Source: Actinomycetota bacterium
GTDB lineage: Bacteria > Actinomycetota > Actinomycetes > Nanopelagicales > Nanopelagicaceae
Assembly: GCA_009702205.1 (NCBI GenBank)
Contig: WLIM01000002.1
Location: forward strand, 1-36,925
Length of the DNA: 36,925 bases
Direction of reading: 5' to 3'
Shown: positions 7,795-15,919 of the stretch, piece after piece
Position numbering within the stretch: position 1 is the first letter of the stretch
Layout: every line of letters starts with the position of its first letter
Made by a program: the position numbers and the translations under genes
Notes under the pieces: model-generated
The model's database searches: none
Told to the model about the DNA's origin: nothing
Seen by the model: only the letters and a program-made list of their open reading frames with translations

Positions 7795-8535
7795 CTATTT
7801 CTTAAGTTGGGTTACTAAGTTTGTGATTGCGCCTGCAAGCAGGGTTGAATCAGATCCAATTGCAATAAATTTAAAGCCTTGATCAATAAAACTTTGTGCC
7901 GCAGTTGCATCTGCCGCCAAAATTCCAGCAACTTTGTTATTAGCCTTTGCTGCTGCAACTACCTTTGACGTTGCTTCTAAGAATTTTGGACTCTTAAAAT
8001 CACGAGGAACACCAAGTGCAAAACTTAAATCAAGCGGCCCTACAAATAACAAATCAGCCCCCTCTATCTTCGCTATAGCTTCAATATTCTCTAAAGCTTT
8101 TAGGGTTTCAATTTGGATAATGCATGCAGCTTTGGATTTTTCAGTTAGCCCTGAAAGATCGCGGCCCCATTTTGCGCTGCGGTTATAGGTCGCAACACCA
8201 CGATCGCCAAATGGTGGATATGACATGTGTTTAACAATTTCGCTAACTTGATCAGGCGTTTCTATTCTAGGAATCATTACGCCACTTGCACCTGCATCGA
8301 GCGCACGTCCGATACGAATTCTTTCCATAGATTCAACGCGAACTAAAGTTGGAATTCCATATGCCATTCCTGCAACAACGGTTGGGCCGACTAAATCCTC
8401 ACCGGCACCACCATGTTCTAGATCAAGTAGAACCCAATCAACTCCCCCAACAGCTGCAATTTCAGCCGCCATTGGTGTACCCATGCCAAGGAAAGTTCCG
8501 ATGGTTACGTGGTTGGGATCGGTAAATTTATGCAT
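7795..8535 (-). CDS. HpcH/HpaI-family class II pyruvate aldolase
   Basis: This enzyme of about 246 residues has all HpaI/RhmA hallmarks: LDLEHG with the catalytic His (His41), the substrate Arg66 in LVRVES, and metal ligands Glu143 (QIET) and Asp169 (GPLDLS). Such enzymes split 4-hydroxy-2-oxo acids, for example 2-keto-3-deoxy-rhamnonate or -glucarate, into pyruvate (or a close analogue) and an aldehyde. I chose the ATG that overlaps the iolD stop codon as TAATG (8537-8533). An ATG 12 nt upstream (8547) is an alternative. The neighbouring aldehyde dehydrogenase could oxidise the released aldehyde. It is not an IolJ-type (fructose-bisphosphate aldolase-like) enzyme, which makes its presence in an iol operon notable. 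Confidence 0.87.
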   Translation of the reverse strand: MHKFTDPNHVTIGTFLGMGTPMAAEIAAVGGVDWVLLDLEHGGAGEDLVGPTVVAGMAYGIPTLVRVESMERIRIGRALDAGASGVMIPRIETPDQVSEIVKHMSYPPFGDRGVATYNRSAKWGRDLSGLTEKSKAACIIQIETLKALENIEAIAKIEGADLLFVGPLDLSFALGVPRDFKSPKFLEATSKVVAAAKANNKVAGILAADATAAQSFIDQGFKFIAIGSDSTLLAGAITNLVTQLKK

Positions 8536-10499
8536 TACGCATGCCATCTTTGAGTTGAAAGTCCGGCTTCATAATCTGCGCGAATAGCAGCGACCCATGG
8601 CTGTGTTGAAACTTCAGCAGGAGCAACATCCCACCAAACATTTGAAGCAGGAAGATTTGCATGTTGAATCGTTGGAACAACAATCACAACTGGTCCATTT
8701 ATTGTGCGTGCTGTTTCTAGCGCGTTTCGAATTTCATCTGGAGTAGTTGCATAAATTGCCTTTGCGCCCATTCCTTCTGACATTTTAATTAGATCGATAT
8801 CTAGGTAATCACCTTCGAGTCTTGGTGCAGTGCCTTTTGTGCTTCCGGCTTCGGCAACTGATGGACCAGCTTGGCGATATCTAAATTCGTTTCCGAAGTG
8901 ATGTCCTACGCGCCACATTTGTAGGCGTCGAATAACTTGGTAGCCATGGTTTTCAGAGACCACAACAGTCATGTTGATTCCTTCTTGTGCAGCAGTCACT
9001 AATTCGGTTGGAGCCATTACAAATGTGCCATCACCGATGAAAACTAAGACGCGCTTTGATTGATCTGGAGTTGCAAGGCGAACTCCGATACCAGCAGGAA
9101 TTTCATATCCCATACACGAGAAACCAAATTCCAAATGTGCAAACTTACCTTTGGTTGCATCCCAAGCTTTTTGAATGTCTCCTGGAGCACCGCCAGCAGC
9201 AGCAATAATTACATCACCGCTCTTTGCAGTTTCATTCATCAATCCAATCAATTGTCCTTGGGTAATTACGGCATTAGTTACAGGTGAATCTGGAAGTGTT
9301 GTCTTATCAAATTTAATATCTGGATTTATCGCATCGGCAAGTTGCTTTGTCCAAATTGTTACACCGCTCTTAATTTTCGTAGCCCAATCTGATGACACTT
9401 TATAACCAGCAACAGCTTGTGTTAATTCGATTAAAGAAAGTTTGGCATCGCCAAGAATTGCAATTGCTCCCTGCTTAATCGCATCGCTTTCGGTGATGTT
9501 TATAGATGCGAATTTCACGTCAGGATTTTGGAACATTGATTGTGAGCCAGTCGCAAAGTCAGTTAGACGGGTTCCAATAGAAAGTATTAGATCTGCTTCG
9601 GCTACTAATTTGTTTGTTTCTGGCGAACCTTCAAGACCTAAGCCCATTAAGTGCCAATCTCCTGGGTTTTGAATTGCCCCCTTACCGCCAAAAGTTTCTG
9701 AGACTGGAATACCAGTCGCATTTGCAAATGCTTCGAGTTGTGCGGTTGCGCCTGAATAAATCACACCACCACCAGCAATAATCAACGGCTTCTTCGCATC
9801 TTTAATTAATTTAGCTACCTGGCCAATATCTTCACGCTCTGGAATTGCGCGACGTATCTTCCATTCGCGGTCTTCAAAGAATGCTTTAGGAAAATCAAAG
9901 GCATGGGATTGAATGTCTTGTGGCAGTGCTAGAACAACTGCGCCAGTTTCAACTGGGTTAGCTAGAACTCTAAATGCACTTGGAAGTGAATAAAGAAGTT
10001 GTTCGGGACGAGTAATTCGATCGAAGAATTTTGCTATCGGACGGAAGGCATCGTTAACCGAAATATCTGGCCCAAGTGGATGCTCTAATTGTTGAAGAAC
10101 TGGACCTTGGCGACGAGTTATATATGAATCACCAGGTAGAAGAAGGACTGGAAGATGATTAACAGTTGCTAGACCAGCAGCAGTAACCATATTTAGTGCA
10201 CCGGGCCCGATTGAAGCTGTAACTGCAAATGTTTGGGTGCGGTTTGTGGCTTTAGCGAAACCAATTGCGGCATGTGTTAGCCCTTGTTCGTTACGACCTT
10301 GAACAAAGGGAAGAATGTCATTGTATTGATCGAGAGCTTGTCCAAGTCCCGCAACGTTTCCGTGACCAAAAATTCCCATTGCTGCAGGAATGAAACGGCG
10401 TTTAACACCATCTGCAACCGTATATTGCGCAGCGATAAATCGAACCACTGCTTGGCCAACTGTTAGCCTTTCAGTTGCACCGTAATTTGGATTTGTCAT
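8535..10499 (-). CDS. iolD: 3D-(3,5/4)-trihydroxycyclohexane-1,2-dione hydrolase IolD
   Basis: IolD is a thiamine-diphosphate enzyme that opens the inositol-derived ring to 5-deoxy-glucuronate. The 654-residue protein has the three-domain layout of the family: a PYR domain with the catalytic Glu71 (RNEQG), a central Rossmann-like domain, and a PP domain with GDG (489-491) and Asn517 (the ThDP/Mg motif), followed by the HGYQVIRRLQMWRVG segment seen in IolD. GGGG six nt before the ATG at 10499 decides the start. A longer open frame from 10526 would overlap the preceding stop and lacks this site. It lies 10 nt after the aldehyde dehydrogenase gene. This is the most diagnostic iol gene of the operon together with iolB. 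Confidence 0.93.
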   Translation of the reverse strand: MTNPNYGATERLTVGQAVVRFIAAQYTVADGVKRRFIPAAMGIFGHGNVAGLGQALDQYNDILPFVQGRNEQGLTHAAIGFAKATNRTQTFAVTASIGPGALNMVTAAGLATVNHLPVLLLPGDSYITRRQGPVLQQLEHPLGPDISVNDAFRPIAKFFDRITRPEQLLYSLPSAFRVLANPVETGAVVLALPQDIQSHAFDFPKAFFEDREWKIRRAIPEREDIGQVAKLIKDAKKPLIIAGGGVIYSGATAQLEAFANATGIPVSETFGGKGAIQNPGDWHLMGLGLEGSPETNKLVAEADLILSIGTRLTDFATGSQSMFQNPDVKFASINITESDAIKQGAIAILGDAKLSLIELTQAVAGYKVSSDWATKIKSGVTIWTKQLADAINPDIKFDKTTLPDSPVTNAVITQGQLIGLMNETAKSGDVIIAAAGGAPGDIQKAWDATKGKFAHLEFGFSCMGYEIPAGIGVRLATPDQSKRVLVFIGDGTFVMAPTELVTAAQEGINMTVVVSENHGYQVIRRLQMWRVGHHFGNEFRYRQAGPSVAEAGSTKGTAPRLEGDYLDIDLIKMSEGMGAKAIYATTPDEIRNALETARTINGPVVIVVPTIQHANLPASNVWWDVAPAEVSTQPWVAAIRADYEAGLSTQRWHA

Positions 10500-10509
10500 G
10501 TTGTTCCCC

Positions 10510-11898
10510 TTACCAGCTTCGTCCATGAAGGATTATGGTTTTTTCTTCGGTCATTTCACTTACTGTCGAACGAACTCCTTCTTTGCCTACGCCACTTGAT
10601 TTAACTCCGCCGTAAGGCATCAAGTCAGCGCGCCAAAGTGGCGTCCAATTAATGTGAATAATTCCAGCATCAATTTCGCGTGCGGATTGAATTGCAACAT
10701 CTACATTCTTTGTAAAGACACCTGCTCCTAGGCCGTAAACCGTGCTGTTTGCCAGAGCAATAGCCTCTTTTATTCCATTTGCAGAACTAACAGCAATTGC
10801 AGGACCAAATAATTCGTCTTGTGCGAATGCTGATTTTGGATCAACATCACAAACTATTGCGGGTGAGACCAAAGTCTTATTTCGTTCCCCACCTGTAAGT
10901 AAAGTTGCACCTGCATTGACCGCAGCCTTTATCGAGGCTTCGACTCGAATAGCTTCGGCTTCAGTAATTAGAGTTCCTACCTTCGTATCAGGGTTTTTAG
11001 GGTCACCAATTTTTATCGCCTCTACTTTTGGCTTTAGTGCATCTAGAAAATTTGCCATAACTTTTTCATCGACTATTACGCGTTGTACTGAGATACAAAC
11101 TTGGCCAGCATTTATATATCCACCTAATGCAATGGCATCGGTGGCATACTCGATGTCGGCATCATCTAACACAACTACGGGGCAAGAGGAGCCAAGTTCA
11201 AGTGAAAGTTTCTTAACACCAGCAACGCTAGAAATATGAGTTCCGGTTGCAGTTGAACCAGTGAAAGATATTTTACGAACTCTGGAATCTGTAACTAGTG
11301 CGTTACCTAACTCAGAACCTGATCCATGTAGAACTTGGAGAACGCCTTCTGGTAATCCAGCATCGATAAAACATTTAGCAAGTGCCAAAGCTGTCAACGG
11401 TGTTGTGCGAGCTGGCTTTAGAACAACTGAATTTCCAACAGCTAACGCGGGCGCGATCTTGTGCAGAACTAGGAGTGCTGGGTAATTAAATGGACTAATC
11501 GCAACAACTACTCCAACTGGTTGGCGCAAAGTGAAACCAAGTTTTTCTAAGCCAGTTCCCTTGTTTGCATCAAGTGGAAGTGTTGAACCGTAAAGCTGCG
11601 AGCCTTCAAAAGCGGCAAGGCGAATAATTTCACCTGATCTAGATGCCTCACCTCTTGCTTCCAACAAACTCTTACCGTTTTCGCCAGAGATTATTTGTGC
11701 AATCTCTTCGCTTCGCTCATCAGCAAGAGCAGCAGCTTTGAGCAGAACTGCGCTGCGGATATGCGCTGGAGTATGACGCCATAAATCAGCGCCACTTACT
11801 GCTTTTGCAATTGCATTATCTACATCAGCAATCGTTGCGACAGGAGCTTGCCCAATTACTGCGCCATCGAATGGCGATTTAATATCCTCTAATTGCAT
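10510..11898 (-). CDS. NAD(P)-dependent aldehyde dehydrogenase
   Basis: This 462-residue aldehyde dehydrogenase has catalytic Cys268 (GQVCIS), general base Glu234 (LELGS), oxyanion Asn138 (SPFNYP) and cofactor loop GSTATG (214-219). It resembles the lactaldehyde/glyceraldehyde-3-phosphate (GapN-like) branch rather than the CoA-dependent methylmalonate-semialdehyde dehydrogenase IolA, which is longer. In the operon it lies between the LacI regulator (1 nt gap) and iolD (10 nt gap). A likely role is to oxidise the aldehyde made by the HpaI-type aldolase, such as lactaldehyde, glycolaldehyde or a semialdehyde. The family is certain. The substrate is inferred only from its neighbours. Confidence 0.88.
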   Translation of the reverse strand: MQLEDIKSPFDGAVIGQAPVATIADVDNAIAKAVSGADLWRHTPAHIRSAVLLKAAALADERSEEIAQIISGENGKSLLEARGEASRSGEIIRLAAFEGSQLYGSTLPLDANKGTGLEKLGFTLRQPVGVVVAISPFNYPALLVLHKIAPALAVGNSVVLKPARTTPLTALALAKCFIDAGLPEGVLQVLHGSGSELGNALVTDSRVRKISFTGSTATGTHISSVAGVKKLSLELGSSCPVVVLDDADIEYATDAIALGGYINAGQVCISVQRVIVDEKVMANFLDALKPKVEAIKIGDPKNPDTKVGTLITEAEAIRVEASIKAAVNAGATLLTGGERNKTLVSPAIVCDVDPKSAFAQDELFGPAIAVSSANGIKEAIALANSTVYGLGAGVFTKNVDVAIQSAREIDAGIIHINWTPLWRADLMPYGGVKSSGVGKEGVRSTVSEMTEEKTIILHGRSW

Positions 11899-11899
11899 A

Positions 11900-12934
11900 T
11901 CAACGTACCGCCTTCAGAGATGTCGAAGATTTTGATGATCTGCGTATGACAAGTCTTGGCTCAAGAAGAAAAGTCTTGCCCTTCTTAATTGGTTCACTTG
12001 GTTTTTCAACTAGAAGTTGCGCAGCCTTATTCGCAATTTCGATATTTGCTGGATCAATTGATGTTAATGAAATTTGACGAAGGTCTGCCAAGAACGTGTT
12101 GTCATAACCCACGACTGCAATATCGCCTGATATTGCGCCTTGCGCACCAATCGCGAGTAGATCGTTATATGCAGTGATTGCGGTTGGAGCTGATTTTGAA
12201 TTTACCAAATTGCTTGCTGCTTCAAATCCTGCGGTTTCGGTGGCTGCACTTGCAAGTTGAATTTGAATATATTTCGCTAAACCCTTCTCAGCCATTACAG
12301 CTTTATATGCTTCACGGCGAGATTGCGATACCGCACCATCTTCAAATGAAATATGAGCGATTCTTTGGTGTCCATTTTCAATTAAATGCTCAATCAAGAG
12401 TCGCATACCGGTCTCATCATTTGATCTGACAGTAGTTGCACGAGATAGACCTTCAGGAATCGCACTTGCCACAACTATAGAAACGCTTTCCGGTAAGGCA
12501 GAGAGTTGATGAATTTCTGGAATAGAACCGACGACTAGAACACTTTTTGGTCTTAAATCTATTAGTGCGCTAACAGTTCTCGAATCCAATATTTGTGATC
12601 CGGCACCATCTGAGAGCATTGCCGATGTCATAAAGCTATATTCACCTTTTGCTTCAAGTGCTGATCTAACTTGATCAACAATTTGTGCGAATAGTGGGTT
12701 ATGTAAATCTGCAACCAAGATTCCAATAAATGTTCCGGTTTCGGCAGCTAGCGAACGTGCCAAGAAATTTGGCGAAAATCCAAGTTCATCTGCCGCCTTC
12801 ATGACTAATTGTTTGCGATATTCGCTCACGGTTTGGGGCGCGGAATAGACCAAAGAAACTAGGGATTTTGATACTCCAGCCTTTGCTGCAACGTCGCGAA
12901 TAGTTGGACGTTTTGTCCTTGAAGTAGTTGTCAT
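11900..12934 (-). CDS. LacI-family transcriptional regulator of the inositol/sugar cluster
   Basis: This 344-residue repressor has an N-terminal helix-turn-helix (about 10-32, IRDVAAKAGVSKSLVSLVY), a hinge helix (about 50-63, SPNFLARSLA) and a periplasmic-binding-protein-like sensor domain starting at TFIGILVADLHNPLF. It overlaps the upstream epimerase gene by ATGA and is 1 nt from the aldehyde dehydrogenase gene, so it is expressed with the operon it probably controls. A perfect-arm LacI-type palindrome lies in the divergent promoter upstream (13952-13965). The inducer is probably a cyclitol or pathway intermediate. This is inferred from context. Confidence 0.9.
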   Translation of the reverse strand: MTTTSRTKRPTIRDVAAKAGVSKSLVSLVYSAPQTVSEYRKQLVMKAADELGFSPNFLARSLAAETGTFIGILVADLHNPLFAQIVDQVRSALEAKGEYSFMTSAMLSDGAGSQILDSRTVSALIDLRPKSVLVVGSIPEIHQLSALPESVSIVVASAIPEGLSRATTVRSNDETGMRLLIEHLIENGHQRIAHISFEDGAVSQSRREAYKAVMAEKGLAKYIQIQLASAATETAGFEAASNLVNSKSAPTAITAYNDLLAIGAQGAISGDIAVVGYDNTFLADLRQISLTSIDPANIEIANKAAQLLVEKPSEPIKKGKTFLLEPRLVIRRSSKSSTSLKAVR

Positions 12935-13902
12935 GAATGGACCTCAGGATTTGTGAGTGCAGTAATTTTTCCGGTATCAATCTCAGTTTTAAGTGCGATT
13001 AAAAGATCTCGAAGTGGCGTTGGCCCAATTCCAAGTGCCTTCTTGGTTGCTACATTGGAGAGAGAAGTATCGACTGGAACATTTCCAGGGAATTGATCTT
13101 CAAGTGATGGTTCGGCTTCACGCAAAAGTGTTTTATCCAATTCAAAAATTTCACATATTAGTCGGGCATAATCCATACGATTAATAGCATCATCGCCAAC
13201 TAGATGAAATGTGCCAGTAGCTTTTCTAGAGATGATACGTTCTACCTGAGCGCCAATCTCAGATGCAAGTGATGGCGCCGTAACTTTATTTACCAACTCA
13301 CCACCAAAAACTGTAAATGTTTTTCCAGCTTTCAAATCTGCAACTAGAGCTGAAGCAAAGTAACCAAATCCAACATCTTGAGTTCTAGGTCCGACTTCAA
13401 GAGTCTGATGTATTCCCATTACGCCATCAACTCTTGCAATGGCTCCGGTATCTGGAGCTAGATCGCGAATTACCTGTTCGCCCAAGGCCTTAAGTACGCC
13501 ATAGAAATTAACTGGATTACCAGTGTCAGTTTCAAGAGCCATATGACCCGTGCCATCCATGACCCAACCTGTTGAAATATAAATAATTTGCGCGCTATTT
13601 AAATTAGCAGCGTGTGTAACTCGTTGGGTGAGGCCGACAAATGAGTCGTAAGCATAAGCACGGTTTTGTTGGAGCTTATTAAAATCATTTGCAATTGCAG
13701 AATGAACAATTGCAGCGCAACCTTTAGTGGCATTAGCAATTGAATCAATACTTGATAGATCTGTTGTTACGGTCTTCCATGGGAGTTCTTTTTCGGGATT
13801 ACTTCTTACTAGTCCGATAACTTCATGGCCTGCAGCCAGCAACATATTTGCGATATTGCCGCCAACGAAACCGTTGGATCCGGTAACCGCAATCTTGGCC
13901 AT
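12931..13902 (-). CDS. NAD-dependent epimerase/reductase, extended SDR family
   Basis: This 323-residue extended short-chain dehydrogenase is the first gene of the iol operon. It starts with MAKIAVTGSNGFVGG, whose GxxGxxG motif binds NAD(P). Further features are YISTGWVMDG with the catalytic Ser/Thr region and the Tyr-Lys pair in NFYGVLKALGE. A longer open frame begins at 13995, but the start at 13902 places the Rossmann fold at the N-terminus and leaves the operator outside the gene. Members of this family interconvert sugar epimers or reduce keto-sugars (GalE, RmlD and similar). A sugar-acid or cyclitol intermediate is the likely substrate here. The exact reaction cannot be read from the sequence. 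Confidence 0.8.
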   Translation of the reverse strand: MAKIAVTGSNGFVGGNIANMLLAAGHEVIGLVRSNPEKELPWKTVTTDLSSIDSIANATKGCAAIVHSAIANDFNKLQQNRAYAYDSFVGLTQRVTHAANLNSAQIIYISTGWVMDGTGHMALETDTGNPVNFYGVLKALGEQVIRDLAPDTGAIARVDGVMGIHQTLEVGPRTQDVGFGYFASALVADLKAGKTFTVFGGELVNKVTAPSLASEIGAQVERIISRKATGTFHLVGDDAINRMDYARLICEIFELDKTLLREAEPSLEDQFPGNVPVDTSLSNVATKKALGIGPTPLRDLLIALKTEIDTGKITALTNPEVHS

Positions 13903-13951
13903 AGTTATAAACCCAATTCCTCTAGTTTTTACCTGCGCTCCCCTGTTAGGA

Positions 13952-13965
13952 TTGGACCGCTCCAA
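13952..13965. promoter_or_regulatory. LacI-type operator between iolB and the iolE-iolD operon
   Basis: TTGGACCGCTCCAA has inverted 5-bp arms TTGGA/TCCAA around a CG centre, the usual form of LacI-family sites. It lies in the 120-bp divergent region 13903-14022, about 50 bp upstream of the operon's first ATG on one side and 57 bp upstream of iolB on the other, so one bound repressor could affect both directions. I saw no second intergenic copy in this window. Confidence 0.65.
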
Positions 13966-14005
13966 AACAATAGCCTTAAACCAGGTTTCATTCAATAGTT
14001 CGTTC

Positions 14006-14011
14006 TATAGA
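14006..14011 (+). promoter_or_regulatory. Candidate -10 element for iolB
   Basis: TATAGA ends 11 nt before the iolB ATG at 14023, giving a predicted leader of only a few nucleotides. A purine-rich run GAAAGATAGG lies between and could also act as a weak ribosome binding site. Confidence 0.4.
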
Positions 14012-14022
14012 AAGATAGGCCC

Positions 14023-14922
14023 ATGAGCAATCCTCGCTATTTCTTCAAGAAGGGCGAGCTAGCCAACGGCGGTTGGGATGTAATCGTTGATGGATCACTT
14101 CCTGGTTGGAAACACACTGGCACTCGCGTAGCAACACTTACCGGTGGCAAGAGTTTTGAGATCGCAAGCGACAAAGTTGAACGCCTAATCTGGCCATTGG
14201 ATGGCGAAGGGATTGTTGTTGATTACATCGTTAATGGCACAAGCAAGAGTCAGAAATTAGCGGGGCGTAAATCAGTCTTTCATGGCCCAACAGATGTTCT
14301 CTATCTTTCGATTGATACCTCTATAAAAATTTCTGGAACTGGGCGTTTCATAATCGCTGAAGCGCCTGCGAAGAATTCATTTCCGGATAAATATATTCCA
14401 GCTAAGAGCGTTCCAGTTTTTAGCAGAGGATCCGGTCCGGCCTCCAGACAAGTTCATAACTTTGGTGATCCAAGTGAATTGGCTGCGGATCGATTTATTG
14501 TTGTAGAAATTATTGTTCCAGCAGGAAACTGGTCCGGTTCTCCTGCACATAAGCACGACACATATATTCCTGGCGTTGAATCTAATCTTGAAGAAATTTA
14601 TTATTTTGAAGCTGCAGTTAGCAAGAACCTACCGGCGCAAGAGAATGCAGATCCAATTGGTTTCTTTCAAGGACGGGCATCTGATGAACGTGAATTTGAA
14701 TTAACGACAGAAGTGCGAAGCGGTGATGTTGTTCTTGTTCCACACGGTTGGCATGGTCCAGTAATGGCTCAACCAGGCTACGATCTTTATTTTATGAATG
14801 TGATGGCAGGTCCAGACCCAGATAGATCTTGGAATATTACTGATGACCCAGCACAAGGCTGGATAAGAAAGACTTGGAACGATAAAGATATCGATCCAAG
14901 ACTTCCCTACTTAAATAATTAA
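14023..14922 (+). CDS. iolB: 5-deoxy-glucuronate isomerase IolB
   Basis: IolB isomerises 5-deoxy-glucuronate, the IolD product, to 2-deoxy-5-keto-gluconate. The 299-residue bicupin has the expected metal-site residues: HKHD (His176, His178), NLEEIYYF (Glu190/191) and HGWHGP (His244), followed by the family's closing motifs GYDLYFMNVMAGP and ITDDPAQGWIRKTW. Length matches known IolB. It is transcribed opposite to the iolE/iolD operon from a shared promoter carrying the LacI operator. It ends in a 4-bp convergent overlap with the next gene. With IolG, IolE and IolD it completes four successive inositol-catabolic steps. The next enzyme, IolC kinase, is not in the window. Confidence 0.93.
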   Translation: MSNPRYFFKKGELANGGWDVIVDGSLPGWKHTGTRVATLTGGKSFEIASDKVERLIWPLDGEGIVVDYIVNGTSKSQKLAGRKSVFHGPTDVLYLSIDTSIKISGTGRFIIAEAPAKNSFPDKYIPAKSVPVFSRGSGPASRQVHNFGDPSELAADRFIVVEIIVPAGNWSGSPAHKHDTYIPGVESNLEEIYYFEAAVSKNLPAQENADPIGFFQGRASDEREFELTTEVRSGDVVLVPHGWHGPVMAQPGYDLYFMNVMAGPDPDRSWNITDDPAQGWIRKTWNDKDIDPRLPYLNN

Positions 14923-15893
14923 GGACGGCCCATCTTTGCAAAGATGGCATCAAAGAACTTCGCGAATTTAAGTGATTGATCCATAGGCATTAACCAATCG
15001 CTTCCACCACGAACAACACGGGCAAAGGAATCAGCCATCAATTGGTATGGATCGCACGCTTCAAAACGTTCGATTCGAACCTTGCCATCGATAGTAATTT
15101 CTAGCGTGCTTGGGTTGTTATGTGAGTTAAACGAATCATTTCCACCAGTGCGAAGTTCACCCTTTGTTCCCTCAATAATGAACCAGTGAGTTAATTGAAT
15201 ATTATCTGAGGCAACAGTTTCAGCTTTTGCGCCACCAATAGTGAAGTTCGCACGAGTAGTTTCGTCTGTTCCACCCTTGTGCCAAATAACTTGAACATCT
15301 AAGTCCGTAATTTCGGCAAAGTCCATCGCCCAAAGTGGGGCAACAGTTGAATAAGGTCCAAGGTCATAAAGAATTCCGCCACCAAGTTTTGGATCAAGGC
15401 GAATATTTTCTTGATCAAGTCCGTCATATGTAAAACAAGTTCTAATTTTAGTAATTGTTCCAAGTTCACCAGAGGCAACAATTTCTCTAATTCTTTGGCT
15501 GCGTGGATGCCAACGGTTCCAACTAGCTTCAACAAAAATTCGGTTAGTCTCTTTTGAAACTGCAATTGCTTCTTCAACTTCGGCAGCGTTCATGCCAAGA
15601 GGTTTTTCACATAGAACATGCTTTCCTGCGCGCATCGCCTTTATGGCTAAAGGAAGGTGCAGTGAATTTGGAAGTGAGATGTAAACAGCTTCGACTTTTG
15701 GATCTGCGAGAAGTTCGTCATAGCTTGTGTAGACATTTCCATTAGGCGAAATAGTTAGCGCTTTAGTCTTGTCACGTGATGCGACTGCATAAATCTCACC
15801 AACATTTGATTTTGATATTGCGGGAAACAAAGCTCGCTTTGCAATTCCGCCAGCACCAATAAAACCCCAACGTACCTTCTCTATTTTTTCCAT
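14919..15893 (-). CDS. Gfo/Idh/MocA oxidoreductase (fourth in cluster)
   Basis: This 324-residue dehydrogenase belongs to the subgroup with a Tyr-containing catalytic loop. It has a GAGGIAKR dinucleotide motif near the N-terminus, CEKPLGMN (EKP) near residue 95, and GGGILYDLGPYS where an Asp-(x3)-Tyr pair replaces the His seen in IolG. Dihydrodiol- and 1,5-anhydrofructose/glucose-fructose-type dehydrogenases share this loop. The start ATG 15893 follows TAGTAT by 6 nt, so the gene probably has its own leaderless promoter although it lies 26 nt after an alcohol dehydrogenase gene. Its 3' end contains an 18-bp perfect palindrome. The substrate is unknown. Confidence 0.8.
   Translation of the reverse strand: MEKIEKVRWGFIGAGGIAKRALFPAISKSNVGEIYAVASRDKTKALTISPNGNVYTSYDELLADPKVEAVYISLPNSLHLPLAIKAMRAGKHVLCEKPLGMNAAEVEEAIAVSKETNRIFVEASWNRWHPRSQRIREIVASGELGTITKIRTCFTYDGLDQENIRLDPKLGGGILYDLGPYSTVAPLWAMDFAEITDLDVQVIWHKGGTDETTRANFTIGGAKAETVASDNIQLTHWFIIEGTKGELRTGGNDSFNSHNNPSTLEITIDGKVRIERFEACDPYQLMADSFARVVRGGSDWLMPMDQSLKFAKFFDAIFAKMGRP
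14930..14947. repeat. 18-bp perfect palindrome at a convergent gene junction
   Basis: CCATCTTTGCAAAGATGG reads the same on both strands. It lies inside the last codons of the minus-strand oxidoreductase gene, 8 bp past the iolB stop codon. It has no T-tract on either side, so it is not a standard intrinsic terminator. Confidence 0.6.
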
Positions 15894-15899
15894 GCGCAG

Positions 15900-15905
15900 A
15901 TACTA
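15900..15905 (-). promoter_or_regulatory. -10 element, leaderless start of the fourth Gfo/Idh/MocA gene
   Basis: TAGTAT on the minus strand is followed by 6 nt and the ATG at 15893. The same hexamer and spacing precede the LldD-like gene at 19149. Confidence 0.5.
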
Positions 15906-15919
15906 GCCGAGGAATTTAA

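Noticed and set aside
10500-10526. Longer start for IolD at 10526
   Set aside because: It would overlap the aldehyde dehydrogenase stop and has no ribosome site, whereas ATG 10499 has GGGG six nt upstream and gives a normal N-terminus.
10742-11239. 165-residue open frame antisense to the aldehyde dehydrogenase
   Set aside because: It is a mirror of a strongly conserved coding region, with no ribosome site or recognisable domain.
13903-13995. Extension of the epimerase gene upstream to 13995
   Set aside because: The added residues have no family match and would cover the operator and promoter. The Rossmann motif sits properly at the N-terminus from 13902.
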